Assembly: GCA_009919445.1 (NCBI GenBank)
Contig: RGBY01000050.1
Location: 1-12,870 of the forward strand
DNA: 12,870 nucleotides
Source of the DNA: Planctomycetia bacterium
Lineage (GTDB): Bacteria; Planctomycetota; Planctomycetia; Pirellulales; UBA1268
Direction of reading: 5' to 3'
The notes below the pieces were generated by a model. It ran no database searches. It had not been told where the DNA came from and saw only the letters and a program-made list of their open reading frames with translations. Shown here in pieces: positions 1-7,800 of this stretch; the first letter of the stretch is position 1, and the number at the start of each line of letters is the position of its first letter. Position numbers and translations under genes: made by a program.

Positions 1-194
1 GAGTCTTTGCCGACCTGAAGCCCAATGGCCGTCAGCTGTTTGCCAATGAGGGTGTCTGGACCACACAGGTACTGCAGGTATTCAATGACCCAGACCACCA
101 CGGCCACCGTGACAACCACTGGCAGTAAAGCCAGGACACCAGCGACAAAAAATCGGACGAGACGCCTGAGAAAACCGAGCCCGAGATGAACCAT
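1..194 (-). CDS. DUF502 family membrane protein, N-terminal part (cut by window edge)
   Basis: The reading frame stays open from an ATG at complement 192-194 to base 1, so only the first 64 residues are visible. They begin MVHLGLGFLRRLVRFF and run into one hydrophobic helix (about residues 15-38), followed by WVIEYLQYLCGPDTLIG. A basic N-terminus, a helix rich in L, V and P, then a short loop near a W/D is how DUF502 proteins start. These are small bacterial membrane proteins of unknown function with two predicted transmembrane helices. The gene starts 33 bp after the stop of the symporter and shares its direction, so the two may be co-transcribed. The ATG is the first start in frame after the symporter stop. 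No clear Shine-Dalgarno site precedes it. The family call rests on the N-terminus only. Confidence 0.7.
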   Translation of the reverse strand, partial: MVHLGLGFLRRLVRFFVAGVLALLPVVVTVAVVVWVIEYLQYLCGPDTLIGKQLTAIGLQVGKD

Positions 195-227
195 GGGAAG
201 AAATCCAAAGGGGGATGAGTTGATCGG

Positions 228-1706
228 TCAGGATGCTTGGGCGTCGGCAATAACACCGGCCCGTTGCTCAAGGCTGGCCACCACAGCGCAGCCACAGGAG
301 TCACTCCAGACGTTGACGCTGGTGCGGCACATGTCGAGTACGCGGTCAACCGCTAGGATGATGCCCTGCATCTCGACTGGCAAACCAACGGCCTGGAGAA
401 TGACGACCATCATGACCAGCCCTGCATGCGGGATGCCAGCTGCGCCAACACTCGCCAGCAGTGCGGTAAAGGCGACGATCAGCTGCTGATCAAGTGGGAG
501 CACCGCCCCATGATAGAGCTGGCCGATGAATAAGACGGCAACTGCTTCATAGAGGGCGGTGCCGTCCATGTTGATGGTTGCCCCAAGTGGCAGCACAAAA
601 CTTGAGACCTTGTTATCGATGCCAGCCCGATTCTCCACACAGGCCATTGTGAGCGGAAGTGTGCCATTAGAAGAGGCCGAGCTAAAAGCGGTCAGCAGGG
701 CCGGGGACATCGAGCGGGCGTAGGCAAAGGGGTCACGGCCGGCAACGAACCGCAGGATAAGCGGCAGGACGATTAAGGCATGGACCATCAATGCAGCCAC
801 GACTGTAAGCAGATACCAAAACAGTGAAGAAAAGACGGCCGGCCCCTGTGTGGCGGTTACAAAGAGCATCAGGCAGAGCACCCCCAAGGGGGCCAGCGCA
901 ATGATCGCCATGGTCATTGCCATCATGACGTCAAAGCCTGCTTCGGCGGCGGATCGAATGGCAGCCAGTGTCTTTCCGCCGACGATTACGGCAAAAATGG
1001 AGAAGGCGAGAGTGAAGGCGATGATGGACAGGAAGTTTGACTCAGCAACAGCGGCAATCGGATTGGTCGGAATCATCCGCTCAACCTGCTCAAAGAGCAA
1101 ATCGCCTAATGAGTGACCGCTTGCAGCTGGCCCGTTGGCAGCCGGGGAAACGCTGCCGGTGATGCCGGGGCGAAAGATATTGACGGCAAGGAGGCCAACT
1201 GCGATGGCGATTGCACTGGTGCTGGCGTAGTACAGAACGGTTCGCAGGAACATGCCACCAAGACTGGCGGCATCACCGAGGCCGGTCACGCCGCAGATCA
1301 GCGAGGTGATGATGAGAGGTACCGCTACCATCTGGAGGAGCCGCAGAAACAGGTTGCCAACCTTCTGGGCTGCTTCACCCACGATGCGGGCGGGGCTGCG
1401 GCCAAGGCGATGGAGCCAATCGGCTGCCTCAGGATTGACGCGGGCAAGTTCATCAACGGTGGCAGCGGCGCCAGGGGTCTGTCGGGTGCCATCGACGACG
1501 GCGGCGTCAGTCGTGCCGTCGTCCCGTGTCCAGGCAAGTCGAATATGGTTTGGGCTATCACTAATTGTCAGGGCAGAAACGCCGCCAGGAAGCTGCTGGG
1601 TTGCAACCACCGTCTCCCGGGTTCCAGCCAGCAGGTTCAGGCTGACACCAATGATTGCCCCGACGAGCATGCCGATGGCGATCTGCCAGTGCAGTGCAAG
1701 CTTCAT
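228..1706 (-). CDS. Dicarboxylate/amino acid:cation symporter (DAACS/SDF family, GltP/DctA-like)
   Basis: A 492-residue secondary transporter of the inner membrane that imports glutamate, aspartate or C4-dicarboxylates with Na+ or H+. The family hallmarks are in order: the serine-rich HP1 tip SSASSNGTLP (342-351), LPLGATINMDGT (372-383), the HP2 tip GAAGIPHAG (421-429), and the last helix D454..LDMCRT..N465...D469. By comparison with GltPh, D454, D458, T462 and N465 are the substrate and cation residues. R461 matches the arginine that binds the side-chain carboxylate, which favours an acidic substrate. The protein is longer than the usual 410-430 residues because about 75 polar residues (roughly 30-108) sit between the first helix and the helix starting near 115. 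The start is ATG with AAGGA at complement 1718-1722, 11 nt upstream. It lies 40 bp downstream of the PNPOx-like gene. Exact substrate and coupling ion are not determinable. Confidence 0.93.
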   Translation of the reverse strand: MKLALHWQIAIGMLVGAIIGVSLNLLAGTRETVVATQQLPGGVSALTISDSPNHIRLAWTRDDGTTDAAVVDGTRQTPGAAATVDELARVNPEAADWLHRLGRSPARIVGEAAQKVGNLFLRLLQMVAVPLIITSLICGVTGLGDAASLGGMFLRTVLYYASTSAIAIAVGLLAVNIFRPGITGSVSPAANGPAASGHSLGDLLFEQVERMIPTNPIAAVAESNFLSIIAFTLAFSIFAVIVGGKTLAAIRSAAEAGFDVMMAMTMAIIALAPLGVLCLMLFVTATQGPAVFSSLFWYLLTVVAALMVHALIVLPLILRFVAGRDPFAYARSMSPALLTAFSSASSNGTLPLTMACVENRAGIDNKVSSFVLPLGATINMDGTALYEAVAVLFIGQLYHGAVLPLDQQLIVAFTALLASVGAAGIPHAGLVMMVVILQAVGLPVEMQGIILAVDRVLDMCRTSVNVWSDSCGCAVVASLEQRAGVIADAQAS

Positions 1707-1746
1707 GGTTGGTGTAATCCTTATGAGTGCCCGTGCGAATGGGCTG

Positions 1747-2346
1747 TCAGGGGGCGAGCCGCTCCCATGTCACCGGAATGTCAGTGAGGCTGAGGCGTAC
1801 CCGCTGGTGGCCGCTGGCGTGGAGAGTGAGCACCTCCACCAGAGAGAGGCGGCAACTGACCACGGCAAAGTGGATCAGGCCTGACGGGTCATCGTCTAGA
1901 GGAATGGTCGGGGCGACTGGAAACTCAGCGACCGGTGTGCCCGGACCGATGGGGCTGGTGTAGCAGGCGCGGCTGGTGGTACGTGAGTTCGTCCAGGCCG
2001 CCTGGGCCCGGCCATCCCCGTTGTGCAGTTCCGCTGTTGCAGCGGCGCGGAGCTGGACCCGAAGGTCTGCGGAGTACCAGTGGAGGTGGACGGCTGGTTG
2101 GGCCTTCATTTGACGGTACTTGGCCGAACGCGTGTCGGTGTGAAAGGCAATTTCGGCAGGATCTTCGCCGAAATGCCGGAGAACCACCGTGCGGGCGTCA
2201 GGCGTCCCGGCGGGCGTAAGGGTCGACACCGTCAGGAGATGGAAGGGGTGACGAGCAGATTGGACAGCTGCCTCAAGCGTCTGGCCGCAGAGCGTCCAAA
2301 GGCTCTCTGCGGTATGCTCGTTCAGGTTCCATGTCGCGTTCGTCAC
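1747..2346 (-). CDS. Pyridoxamine 5'-phosphate oxidase-like (PNPOx-like) FMN-binding protein
   Basis: A cytoplasmic split-barrel flavoprotein of about 199 residues. The PNPOx core is clear: PDARTVVLRHF (49-59), then FHTDTRSAKYRQM (68-80), a WYSADLRVQLR strand (90-100), and YTSPIGPGTPV (129-139). In PNPOx proteins the conserved Arg, Ser and Lys of RTVVLR and TRSAK contact FMN phosphate. The C-terminus lacks the conserved end of true PdxH, which contributes to pyridoxal-phosphate binding. This is therefore better called a PNPOx-like enzyme (as in the Alr4036 group) than a proven vitamin B6 oxidase. I chose the GTG at complement 2344-2346, just before TNATWNLNEHTAESLW. The frame stays open to an ATG at 2457, but that extension (HSQATGRRGW...) looks non-coding and would reach into the divergent promoter region. 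No good ribosome site supports either start. It is probably the first gene of the minus-strand cluster with the symporter and DUF502 gene. Confidence 0.78.
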   Translation of the reverse strand: MTNATWNLNEHTAESLWTLCGQTLEAAVQSARHPFHLLTVSTLTPAGTPDARTVVLRHFGEDPAEIAFHTDTRSAKYRQMKAQPAVHLHWYSADLRVQLRAAATAELHNGDGRAQAAWTNSRTTSRACYTSPIGPGTPVAEFPVAPTIPLDDDPSGLIHFAVVSCRLSLVEVLTLHASGHQRVRLSLTDIPVTWERLAP

Positions 2347-2504
2347 GGCGCGTCGTTGAAAAAATGGATTGTGTTGAAAAGGCCTGAGTGCCGGGTGTGA
2401 ACGGAACGTCGCCGCGTGCGGGCTCCAGCCACGCCTGCCGGTTGCCTGTGAATGCAACTGGTGAGCACCTCAGCCTGAAAGCCTACCAAGTGGAGAAAAA
2501 ATTG
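2347..2504. promoter_or_regulatory. Divergent intergenic region between the PNPOx-like and DUF1080 genes
   Basis: These 158 bases separate two genes that point away from each other, so promoters for both should lie here. I see no convincing -35/-10 pair on either strand. The region contains one copy (2461-2483) of a short motif that recurs at 4834-4855. The role is inferred only from gene orientation. Confidence 0.35.
2492..2495 (+). promoter_or_regulatory. Ribosome binding site deciding the DUF1080 gene start
   Basis: GGAG followed by an A-rich 9-nt spacer before ATG 2505. The frame is open back to an ATG at 2388, but only the start at 2505 has this site and gives an immediate signal peptide. 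Confidence 0.7.
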
Positions 2505-3323
2505 ATGCGAAGAGGTGTCATTGTTGCGGTCCTTGCGGCCTGCGTTGGACAAGCATTGTCCGTTTCTACTGTTGAAGCCGGCCCATTTCAGAAATTGCGG
2601 TATCGCCGGCAGGGCCGGACGCAGTGTCAGCAGTGCAGCCAGGCTGGCGGAACTGCCGCTGCGGAACAGGCTGTCAGTCTGTTTAACGGTGAGGATCTCG
2701 CCGGTTGGGATGGGGACCCACGGCTTTGGAGCGTGCGGGATGGCGTGATCCACGGGGAAACGACTGCCGAGCAGCCAACGAAGGGGAACACCTTCCTGAT
2801 CTACACCGGTGAAGGTGAGGCCCCCGCCACCTTTGAAAACTTTGAACTGTCCCTCTCGTTCCGCTGTAACGCCACGAACAATTCGGGAATTCAATACCGC
2901 TCTGAGCGGCTTGAGAAGGCCCCCAACAAATGGGTCGTTGCGGGGTATCAGCACGAGGTTCGGAATGAGAAAGACTTTCCGAATGTATCGGCCTTCATTT
3001 ATGACGAGCGGGGGAAGGCCGGTCGGCTTTGCAACATCGGAGAGCACTGTACCCGGTCAGAGGACGGCAAGAAGACCGTCCACGGCATGCTCATTGACGA
3101 ACCCGCCTTCCAGAAGTTGTTCCGGCTTGACGACTGGAACGACGTGGTAATCCGTGCCGAAGGCAAGCGGATTCGGCATTATCTCAACGGAAAGCAAGTG
3201 ATTGATTTTACCAATGATGATCCGGCAACAGTGCGAACGTCGGGTGTCATCGCCCTGCAACTGCATGGCGGCAAGCCAATGTGGGCTGAGTTCCGAGATG
3301 TCCGGATCAAAGAACTGCCGTAA
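2505..3323 (+). CDS. Secreted 3-keto-disaccharide hydrolase (DUF1080, PF06439) family protein
   Basis: A 272-residue exported protein. Residues 1-25 are a signal peptide: basic MRR, hydrophobic VIVAVLAACVGQAL, and a likely cleavage after STVEA. A short basic linker follows with a CQQC pair (C41, C44). The DUF1080 domain fills about 58-272: LFNGEDLAGW (59-68), W75-SVRDGVIHGE, FENFELSLSFR (110-120), NNSGIQYRS (125-133), GYQHEV (147-152), LDDWNDVVIRAEG (208-220), HYLNGK (225-230) and the terminal GVIALQLHGG....AEFRDVRIKEL. This concanavalin-like domain is very abundant in planctomycetes and Bacteroidetes, and some members act on 3-keto-glycosides. The precise substrate cannot be assigned. The protein probably works in the periplasm on carbohydrate. 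The gene stands alone: divergent from the PNPOx-like gene and convergent with amt, with a hairpin after it. Confidence 0.9.
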   Translation: MRRGVIVAVLAACVGQALSVSTVEAGPFQKLRYRRQGRTQCQQCSQAGGTAAAEQAVSLFNGEDLAGWDGDPRLWSVRDGVIHGETTAEQPTKGNTFLIYTGEGEAPATFENFELSLSFRCNATNNSGIQYRSERLEKAPNKWVVAGYQHEVRNEKDFPNVSAFIYDERGKAGRLCNIGEHCTRSEDGKKTVHGMLIDEPAFQKLFRLDDWNDVVIRAEGKRIRHYLNGKQVIDFTNDDPATVRTSGVIALQLHGGKPMWAEFRDVRIKELP

Positions 3324-3351
3324 GGGGACGGCAGTGACACGCTGAAAAACA

Positions 3352-3389
3352 ACGGCCCACCGACGGGGTTGCCCCTGTCGGTGGGCCGT
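3352..3389. terminator. Strong intrinsic terminator between convergent DUF1080 and amt genes
   Basis: An inverted repeat with arms 3352-3368 and 3373-3389 forms a 17-bp stem (one G.T pair, 3365/3376) around a TTGC loop. The outer 13 bp, ACGGCCCACCGAC with its complement, are perfect. Read on the minus strand it is followed by TTGTTTTTC, a fair U-tract, so it best fits the end of amt, whose stop lies 45 bp upstream. Read on the plus strand the tail is less T-rich, but the hairpin is 28 bp after the DUF1080 stop and may serve both genes. Confidence 0.85.
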
Positions 3390-3416
3390 GTTCGTTAAAG
3401 CAAAATCTTGTGGTGT

Positions 3417-3449
3417 CTAGACCACGTCGTAGCCTAGACCACGTCGTAG
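3417..3449. repeat. Tandem 17-bp duplication at the 3' end of amt
   Basis: CTAGACCACGTCGTAG occurs at 3417-3432 and again, identical, at 3434-3449, giving a 17-bp period. The second copy contains the amt stop codon (complement 3434-3436) and the last codons (YDVV). The first copy is a duplicate lying just after the stop, so the protein is not changed. Confidence 0.9.
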
Positions 3450-4768
3450 GCCTGCTCCTGATGCTCATTGAGGTCGAGGCCCATCTGTTCAGTCTCGACT
3501 GACACCCGCATGCCGACCAGTTTGTTGGCAAGCACAAAGGCGACTGTCGACACCACCCCACTCCAGACAATCGTGACAATCACGCTGAGTGTTTGATTCC
3601 AGACCTGTGTCAGCATCGGCTGATCAAGGCCTGACCCACCCAGGCTCTCGGCGGCAAAGACGCCTGTGAGAATTGCCCCGACAACCCCTCCGACGCCGTG
3701 GACACCGAAGACATCAAGGCTGTCGTCGTAGCGGAAGCGGTGCTTGACTGTGGTGGCAAAGTAGTAGCCCACCAGCGATGCGGTGGCTCCAATGACAACA
3801 GCGCCGAGCGGGCCGGCGGTGCCACTGGCTGGAGTGATGCCGACAAGCCCGGCAACCGCACCTGTCGCCACACCAAGGGCAGAAGGTTTGCCGTGGGCGA
3901 ATGCCTCGATCGCCATCCAGACAACCGCCGCGGTGGCTGCCGCGATGTGGGTTACCAACAACGCCATGGCGGCGGTGCCGTCAGCCGCAAGTTCGCTGCC
4001 GGCATTGAAGCCAAACCAGCCCACCCAGAGCATGCCGGCGCCCATCACCGTAAAGGGCAGGTTGTGGGGCCGCATGGGCTCACGAGGAAAGCCCTGACGC
4101 GGGCCGAGCAGCAGGCAGGTGACAAGCCCAGCGATACCAGCATTGACGTGAACGACCGTGCCGCCCGCAAAGTCGAGCACGCCCCAGGTGTGGAACAGGG
4201 AACCTTCGCCCCCCCAGGCCATGTGACAGATGGGCAGATACGAGAAGGTAAACCAGAGCACACTGAAGAGCATCATGCCCGCGAATTTCATCCGTTCGGC
4301 AAACGCACCAACGATAAGCGCCGGGGTGATAATGGCAAAGGTCATCTGGAAGGCAAGAAACAGTGATTCTGGAATGGAACCGCTGACACTGTCGACGGTT
4401 AGGCCCTGAAGAAAGAGTTTGTCGAGACCCCCAATGAAGGCCTGGGTTGGTCCGCCGTCGGTAAAGGCAAGGCTATAGCCGTAACTAATCCAGAGCAGGG
4501 TCATCACGCCGGCCATGGCAAAGCACTGCACCAGCACGGAGAGGACATTCTTTGACCGCACGAGGCCACCATAAAACAGGGCCAGCCCCGGCAGGGTCAT
4601 AAACAGTACCAGGGCCGTCGCTACAATCATCCAGGCGGTGTCGGCGGCATTGATGCCGGTGGAATCTGCCGCAGCCGCCGTGCCTTGCAGGAATAGCGGC
4701 AGGCTGCAGCCGATGCCGGCAAGAACCGCCTTGGGACGGCCGGCAAGGCTCCGAGTTGAACTCGTCAT
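3434..4768 (-). CDS. amt: Ammonium transporter (Amt/MEP/Rh family)
   Basis: A 444-residue ammonium channel of the inner membrane, normally a trimer with 11 helices per subunit. A signal-like N-terminus (to about AAAA at 34) precedes the core. Core motifs are LFYGGLVRSKN (64-74), ISYGYSLAF (94-102), GAFAERMKF (154-162), DFAGGTVVHVNAG (199-211), WVGWFGFNAGS (248-258) and DVFGVHGVGG (352-361). H207 and H357 correspond to the twin pore histidines H168/H318 of E. coli AmtB. The C-terminal tail, GMRVSVETEQMGLDLNEHQEQAY, is the conserved segment through which GlnK/PII regulates Amt. No glnK lies next to the gene, unlike the common amtB-glnK pair. I prefer the ATG at complement 4766-4768. A GTG at 4792 would add eight residues. 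Neither has a clear ribosome site. It follows the mechanosensitive channel gene in the same direction by 74 bp. Confidence 0.95.
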   Translation of the reverse strand: MTSSTRSLAGRPKAVLAGIGCSLPLFLQGTAAAADSTGINAADTAWMIVATALVLFMTLPGLALFYGGLVRSKNVLSVLVQCFAMAGVMTLLWISYGYSLAFTDGGPTQAFIGGLDKLFLQGLTVDSVSGSIPESLFLAFQMTFAIITPALIVGAFAERMKFAGMMLFSVLWFTFSYLPICHMAWGGEGSLFHTWGVLDFAGGTVVHVNAGIAGLVTCLLLGPRQGFPREPMRPHNLPFTVMGAGMLWVGWFGFNAGSELAADGTAAMALLVTHIAAATAAVVWMAIEAFAHGKPSALGVATGAVAGLVGITPASGTAGPLGAVVIGATASLVGYYFATTVKHRFRYDDSLDVFGVHGVGGVVGAILTGVFAAESLGGSGLDQPMLTQVWNQTLSVIVTIVWSGVVSTVAFVLANKLVGMRVSVETEQMGLDLNEHQEQAYDVV

Positions 4769-4842
4769 TATTACGGTTAGGCGGGCAAACACACGGAAGA
4801 GGCAATCCCCAGAGCAAAGCCAGCGTGCACAGAGTGAGTACT

Positions 4843-7800
4843 TCAGCTTGAAGCCGGCGGCATCTGGCTGACGTGGACATCAAGCTGGGGAAAGGCAATT
4901 TCAATGCCTTCGGCATGGAATCGCTCGTGAATAACCGTGTGCAACTCACTGATTGTTGCCAGCCGGTTATCGAGGCTCGCCAGATAAAACCGCACCACAA
5001 AGTTCAGAGTTGAGTCACCAAATTCCGAGAAGGTGATAATTGGGGCGGGGTCAAGCATGATCTCCTTAATGTCCCGGCAGATCTCTTGCAGCAGGGCGGC
5101 CGTGCGTCGCGTATCGGTTCCATACGCCACGCCAACCGTTATTTCAGCCCGGTTCACCGAGTCAGTGAGGGTCCAGTTTGTTACCCGACCGGTGATGAGG
5201 TCTTTATTTGGAATGACATATTCCTGACGCTCCCAGGTGGTGACGGTGGTGGCTCGCATGCGGATGCGGGAGACGACGCCCGTGATGGAGTCAAGCGTGA
5301 CAACATCGCCAACCCGAATCGGCTGCTCAAACAAGAGAATCAGGCCACAGACAAAATTGGCGACGACCTCTTGGAGGCCAAAGCCGAGGCCAACGCTAAG
5401 GCCGGCGGCCAACCATTGCACGCTGCTCCAACTGAGGCCCAGAGTGCCGGCGACAAAGAGAATGCCAAGAATGGCCAGGAGATAACTGGTCAAAGAACTT
5501 ACGGCATAGCGGGCGGCGTTATCCAGCGGCAGCCGCTGTAACACCGCTGCCTCAAGCAGGCCAGGAGCGTTGCGGACCAGGACATAGGTGAAAAGGATGG
5601 ATGGTACCGCAATGAGCAGGTTATTCAGTGTCACAACACTGCTGACGGTCCCGTCCGCAGCGAGCTGTTGCCAAAGCACAACGGAGTCAAGAAATGACAA
5701 GGCTGGTACGACGGGTGACCAAAGCCAGAAAAGCGACACCACGAGCCCAACGAGTATGCCGGCATCAATAAGTCGGCGGGTCTGCTGGTCGATGGCCGAG
5801 AGTTTCATTTGGTTGACGTCAAGCATTTCAGTTGCGGCACCGGAACCTTCGGCATGTTCCCGGAGCGCCGAGCGTTCACGAAGTTGCTGAAGTGCAATAC
5901 GTCTTTTGGAGACAAGCAGCCAGCGTAGGGCGACGCTGTGTAGGACAGCTGCAGCAACAATAAGCCAGATTGACTGGTACAGTGAAACGGCCAACTGGGT
6001 TGCAGCGAAGGCGTAGCCCGCCAGGCTGAGGACGGCCAAAAGAATTGGCAAGGCGGTGGCCAGCGGCCGCCACAGCCAGGCGAGTTTGGCCAGCGGGGAG
6101 TCGGGGTAACTCGCCAGCAGCCCGGCTGTCACCCCGGTGCGGCGGTCAAGCAGTCGCCAGAGAATGCCTGCTAGGCAGAGCATCAATCCAGCGAATACGA
6201 GGCGAGCCAAGGGCGACAGTTCGCTATGGACGGTTCGCTCAAGTAAGAGCAGCCGAGCCAGAAAAACCAGTCCTAGCCCTAAGCCCGCCGTGCGGCGGAC
6301 GGCCCGGCCGAGCGGCTGGATGACCAGTTTTGACCAGCCGAAGTGGTCGACCGCCACGCCGTGGGGCCGGATCAACTGTCGCAGCATTTCCAGTGGCAGG
6401 AATACCAGGCCGGCAGCTGAAAGGGCATCGGCGACAAAGGCCTCGGTTGTTCCCGCTGTGGCGAATTCTCCTAAGAGTCGCGAAAGTGTTTCGATTGGAA
6501 GCCAGACCGGCAGGCCAGCACAGGCGGTGAAAAAAACGGCCTGGACAGTGGGCCAAAGCCGCATGGCATTGGCACCGTTGAGTGAAGTTCCAAGGGCCAC
6601 AATTCGCAGGACAAACCAGCGGTGCAGGACTGCGAAAAGAATGATCAGGAAGAGCATGGCAGCCGCCAGGATCGGTCGCTTCGCGACCCCACCGACAAAC
6701 GATTCAGCCAGTGTGCGGAGACGGCCAGCCTCAAGCCAGCCGGTGACGGTGACGAGGCTGCGAAGATTGGACAGCCGCAGTGGCTTGTCGCTCCGAATCC
6801 AAAGCAGGTTGCGATTGATAACTGATTCATAGTCATGGATCAGACGGTTGAGAACCTCAAACTGAACACCGATGGGAATCAGGGTGTCGACCAGAGCACG
6901 GTCGATATCGGTGTACATGAGTTCGAGAAGTGTCCGCTGGCGATCCTGTACGTCAGTTTCAGTGCCGCCGGGCATGACGTTGCTTTGCTGGGCCAACTCA
7001 TCAAGAAGCGTGTCAATGTCGGCGAGGATGTCCTGTGCATCATCGACCGCTGCAATCTGTTTGTTGGCTTCGGGAAACAAGGCCTGAGTGCGACCGAGCA
7101 TGACCTGCTTGCGCTTCAGCAGAGAACCAGCGGACCGACTCAGTCCCGAGCCGGTGGTCCGGTCAGCCTCCAGAAGCGATTCAGTCTGCTGAAGGTCATT
7201 TCGCAGGTCGTTGGTGGCGTCCTTCGCCTTCAGGAGCAGAGCATTCCACTGCTGGGCGTCCGTCACGTAGGTCGGCCACTTTTCGAAAAGAAGGACGGTG
7301 TCTTCAAGCAGATCGACGTCTGCCGGTTGGCTGCGTTGGCAGAGCTGCTTGAAGTCGGCAACCTTTTTTGAAATTTCATCCGTCCGCTGCTGGGTCGCCC
7401 ACTGGGAGACGCGGGTGATCATCTTGGTGACCGCATCGATCTGACGCTCAAGCCGCTGCTGCTCAAGCGGAAGTACCAGAGCCTCGACCTCGTATGTTGT
7501 TAACTTTTGCCTGGCGAGTTCGAGTTCAGCTTCAATGGCTGCCTTTTTGAGCGGGGCGGCCTGAGCCATTACCCGTGCCAAGACTGGGTTGGTCTCATCA
7601 TCATCTGACGGAGGCTGGCCAATCGCCGTGAGTTCCTCCTCAAGGGCCGCTAGTCGCTGGGGAAGTTCCTTCGACTCGGTCCGGCGTTCGTTGATTTGCT
7701 GCTGGATGGCCTTGGATTGCTCATTCAGGCTTGCCAGGTCAGCGTTAAGCCGCTTCACGACCGCGCTTATTTCGGTGGCTGAACTGGATGCGGTGACACC

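Noticed and set aside
32..349. A 105-residue minus-strand frame at the window start
   Set aside because: It is a shifted frame over the DUF502 N-terminus and the symporter end. The in-frame DUF502 start at 194 fits a known family and the shifted product does not.
1113..1787. A 224-residue plus-strand open frame opposite the symporter
   Set aside because: Antisense shadow of a well-supported gene. No domain, and the composition is that expected from a GC-rich complement.
1826..1836. Third copy of the GTGAGCACCTC motif
   Set aside because: Only 11 bp match, and it lies in coding sequence of the PNPOx-like gene, so chance is sufficient.
3698..4366. A 222-residue plus-strand open frame opposite amt
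   Set aside because: Antisense shadow with low-complexity, charged composition. The amt frame has complete family motifs.
6137..6832. A 231-residue plus-strand open frame opposite the mechanosensitive channel gene
   Set aside because: Very rich in R, S and P, with no domain. It lies entirely within a confident gene on the other strand.
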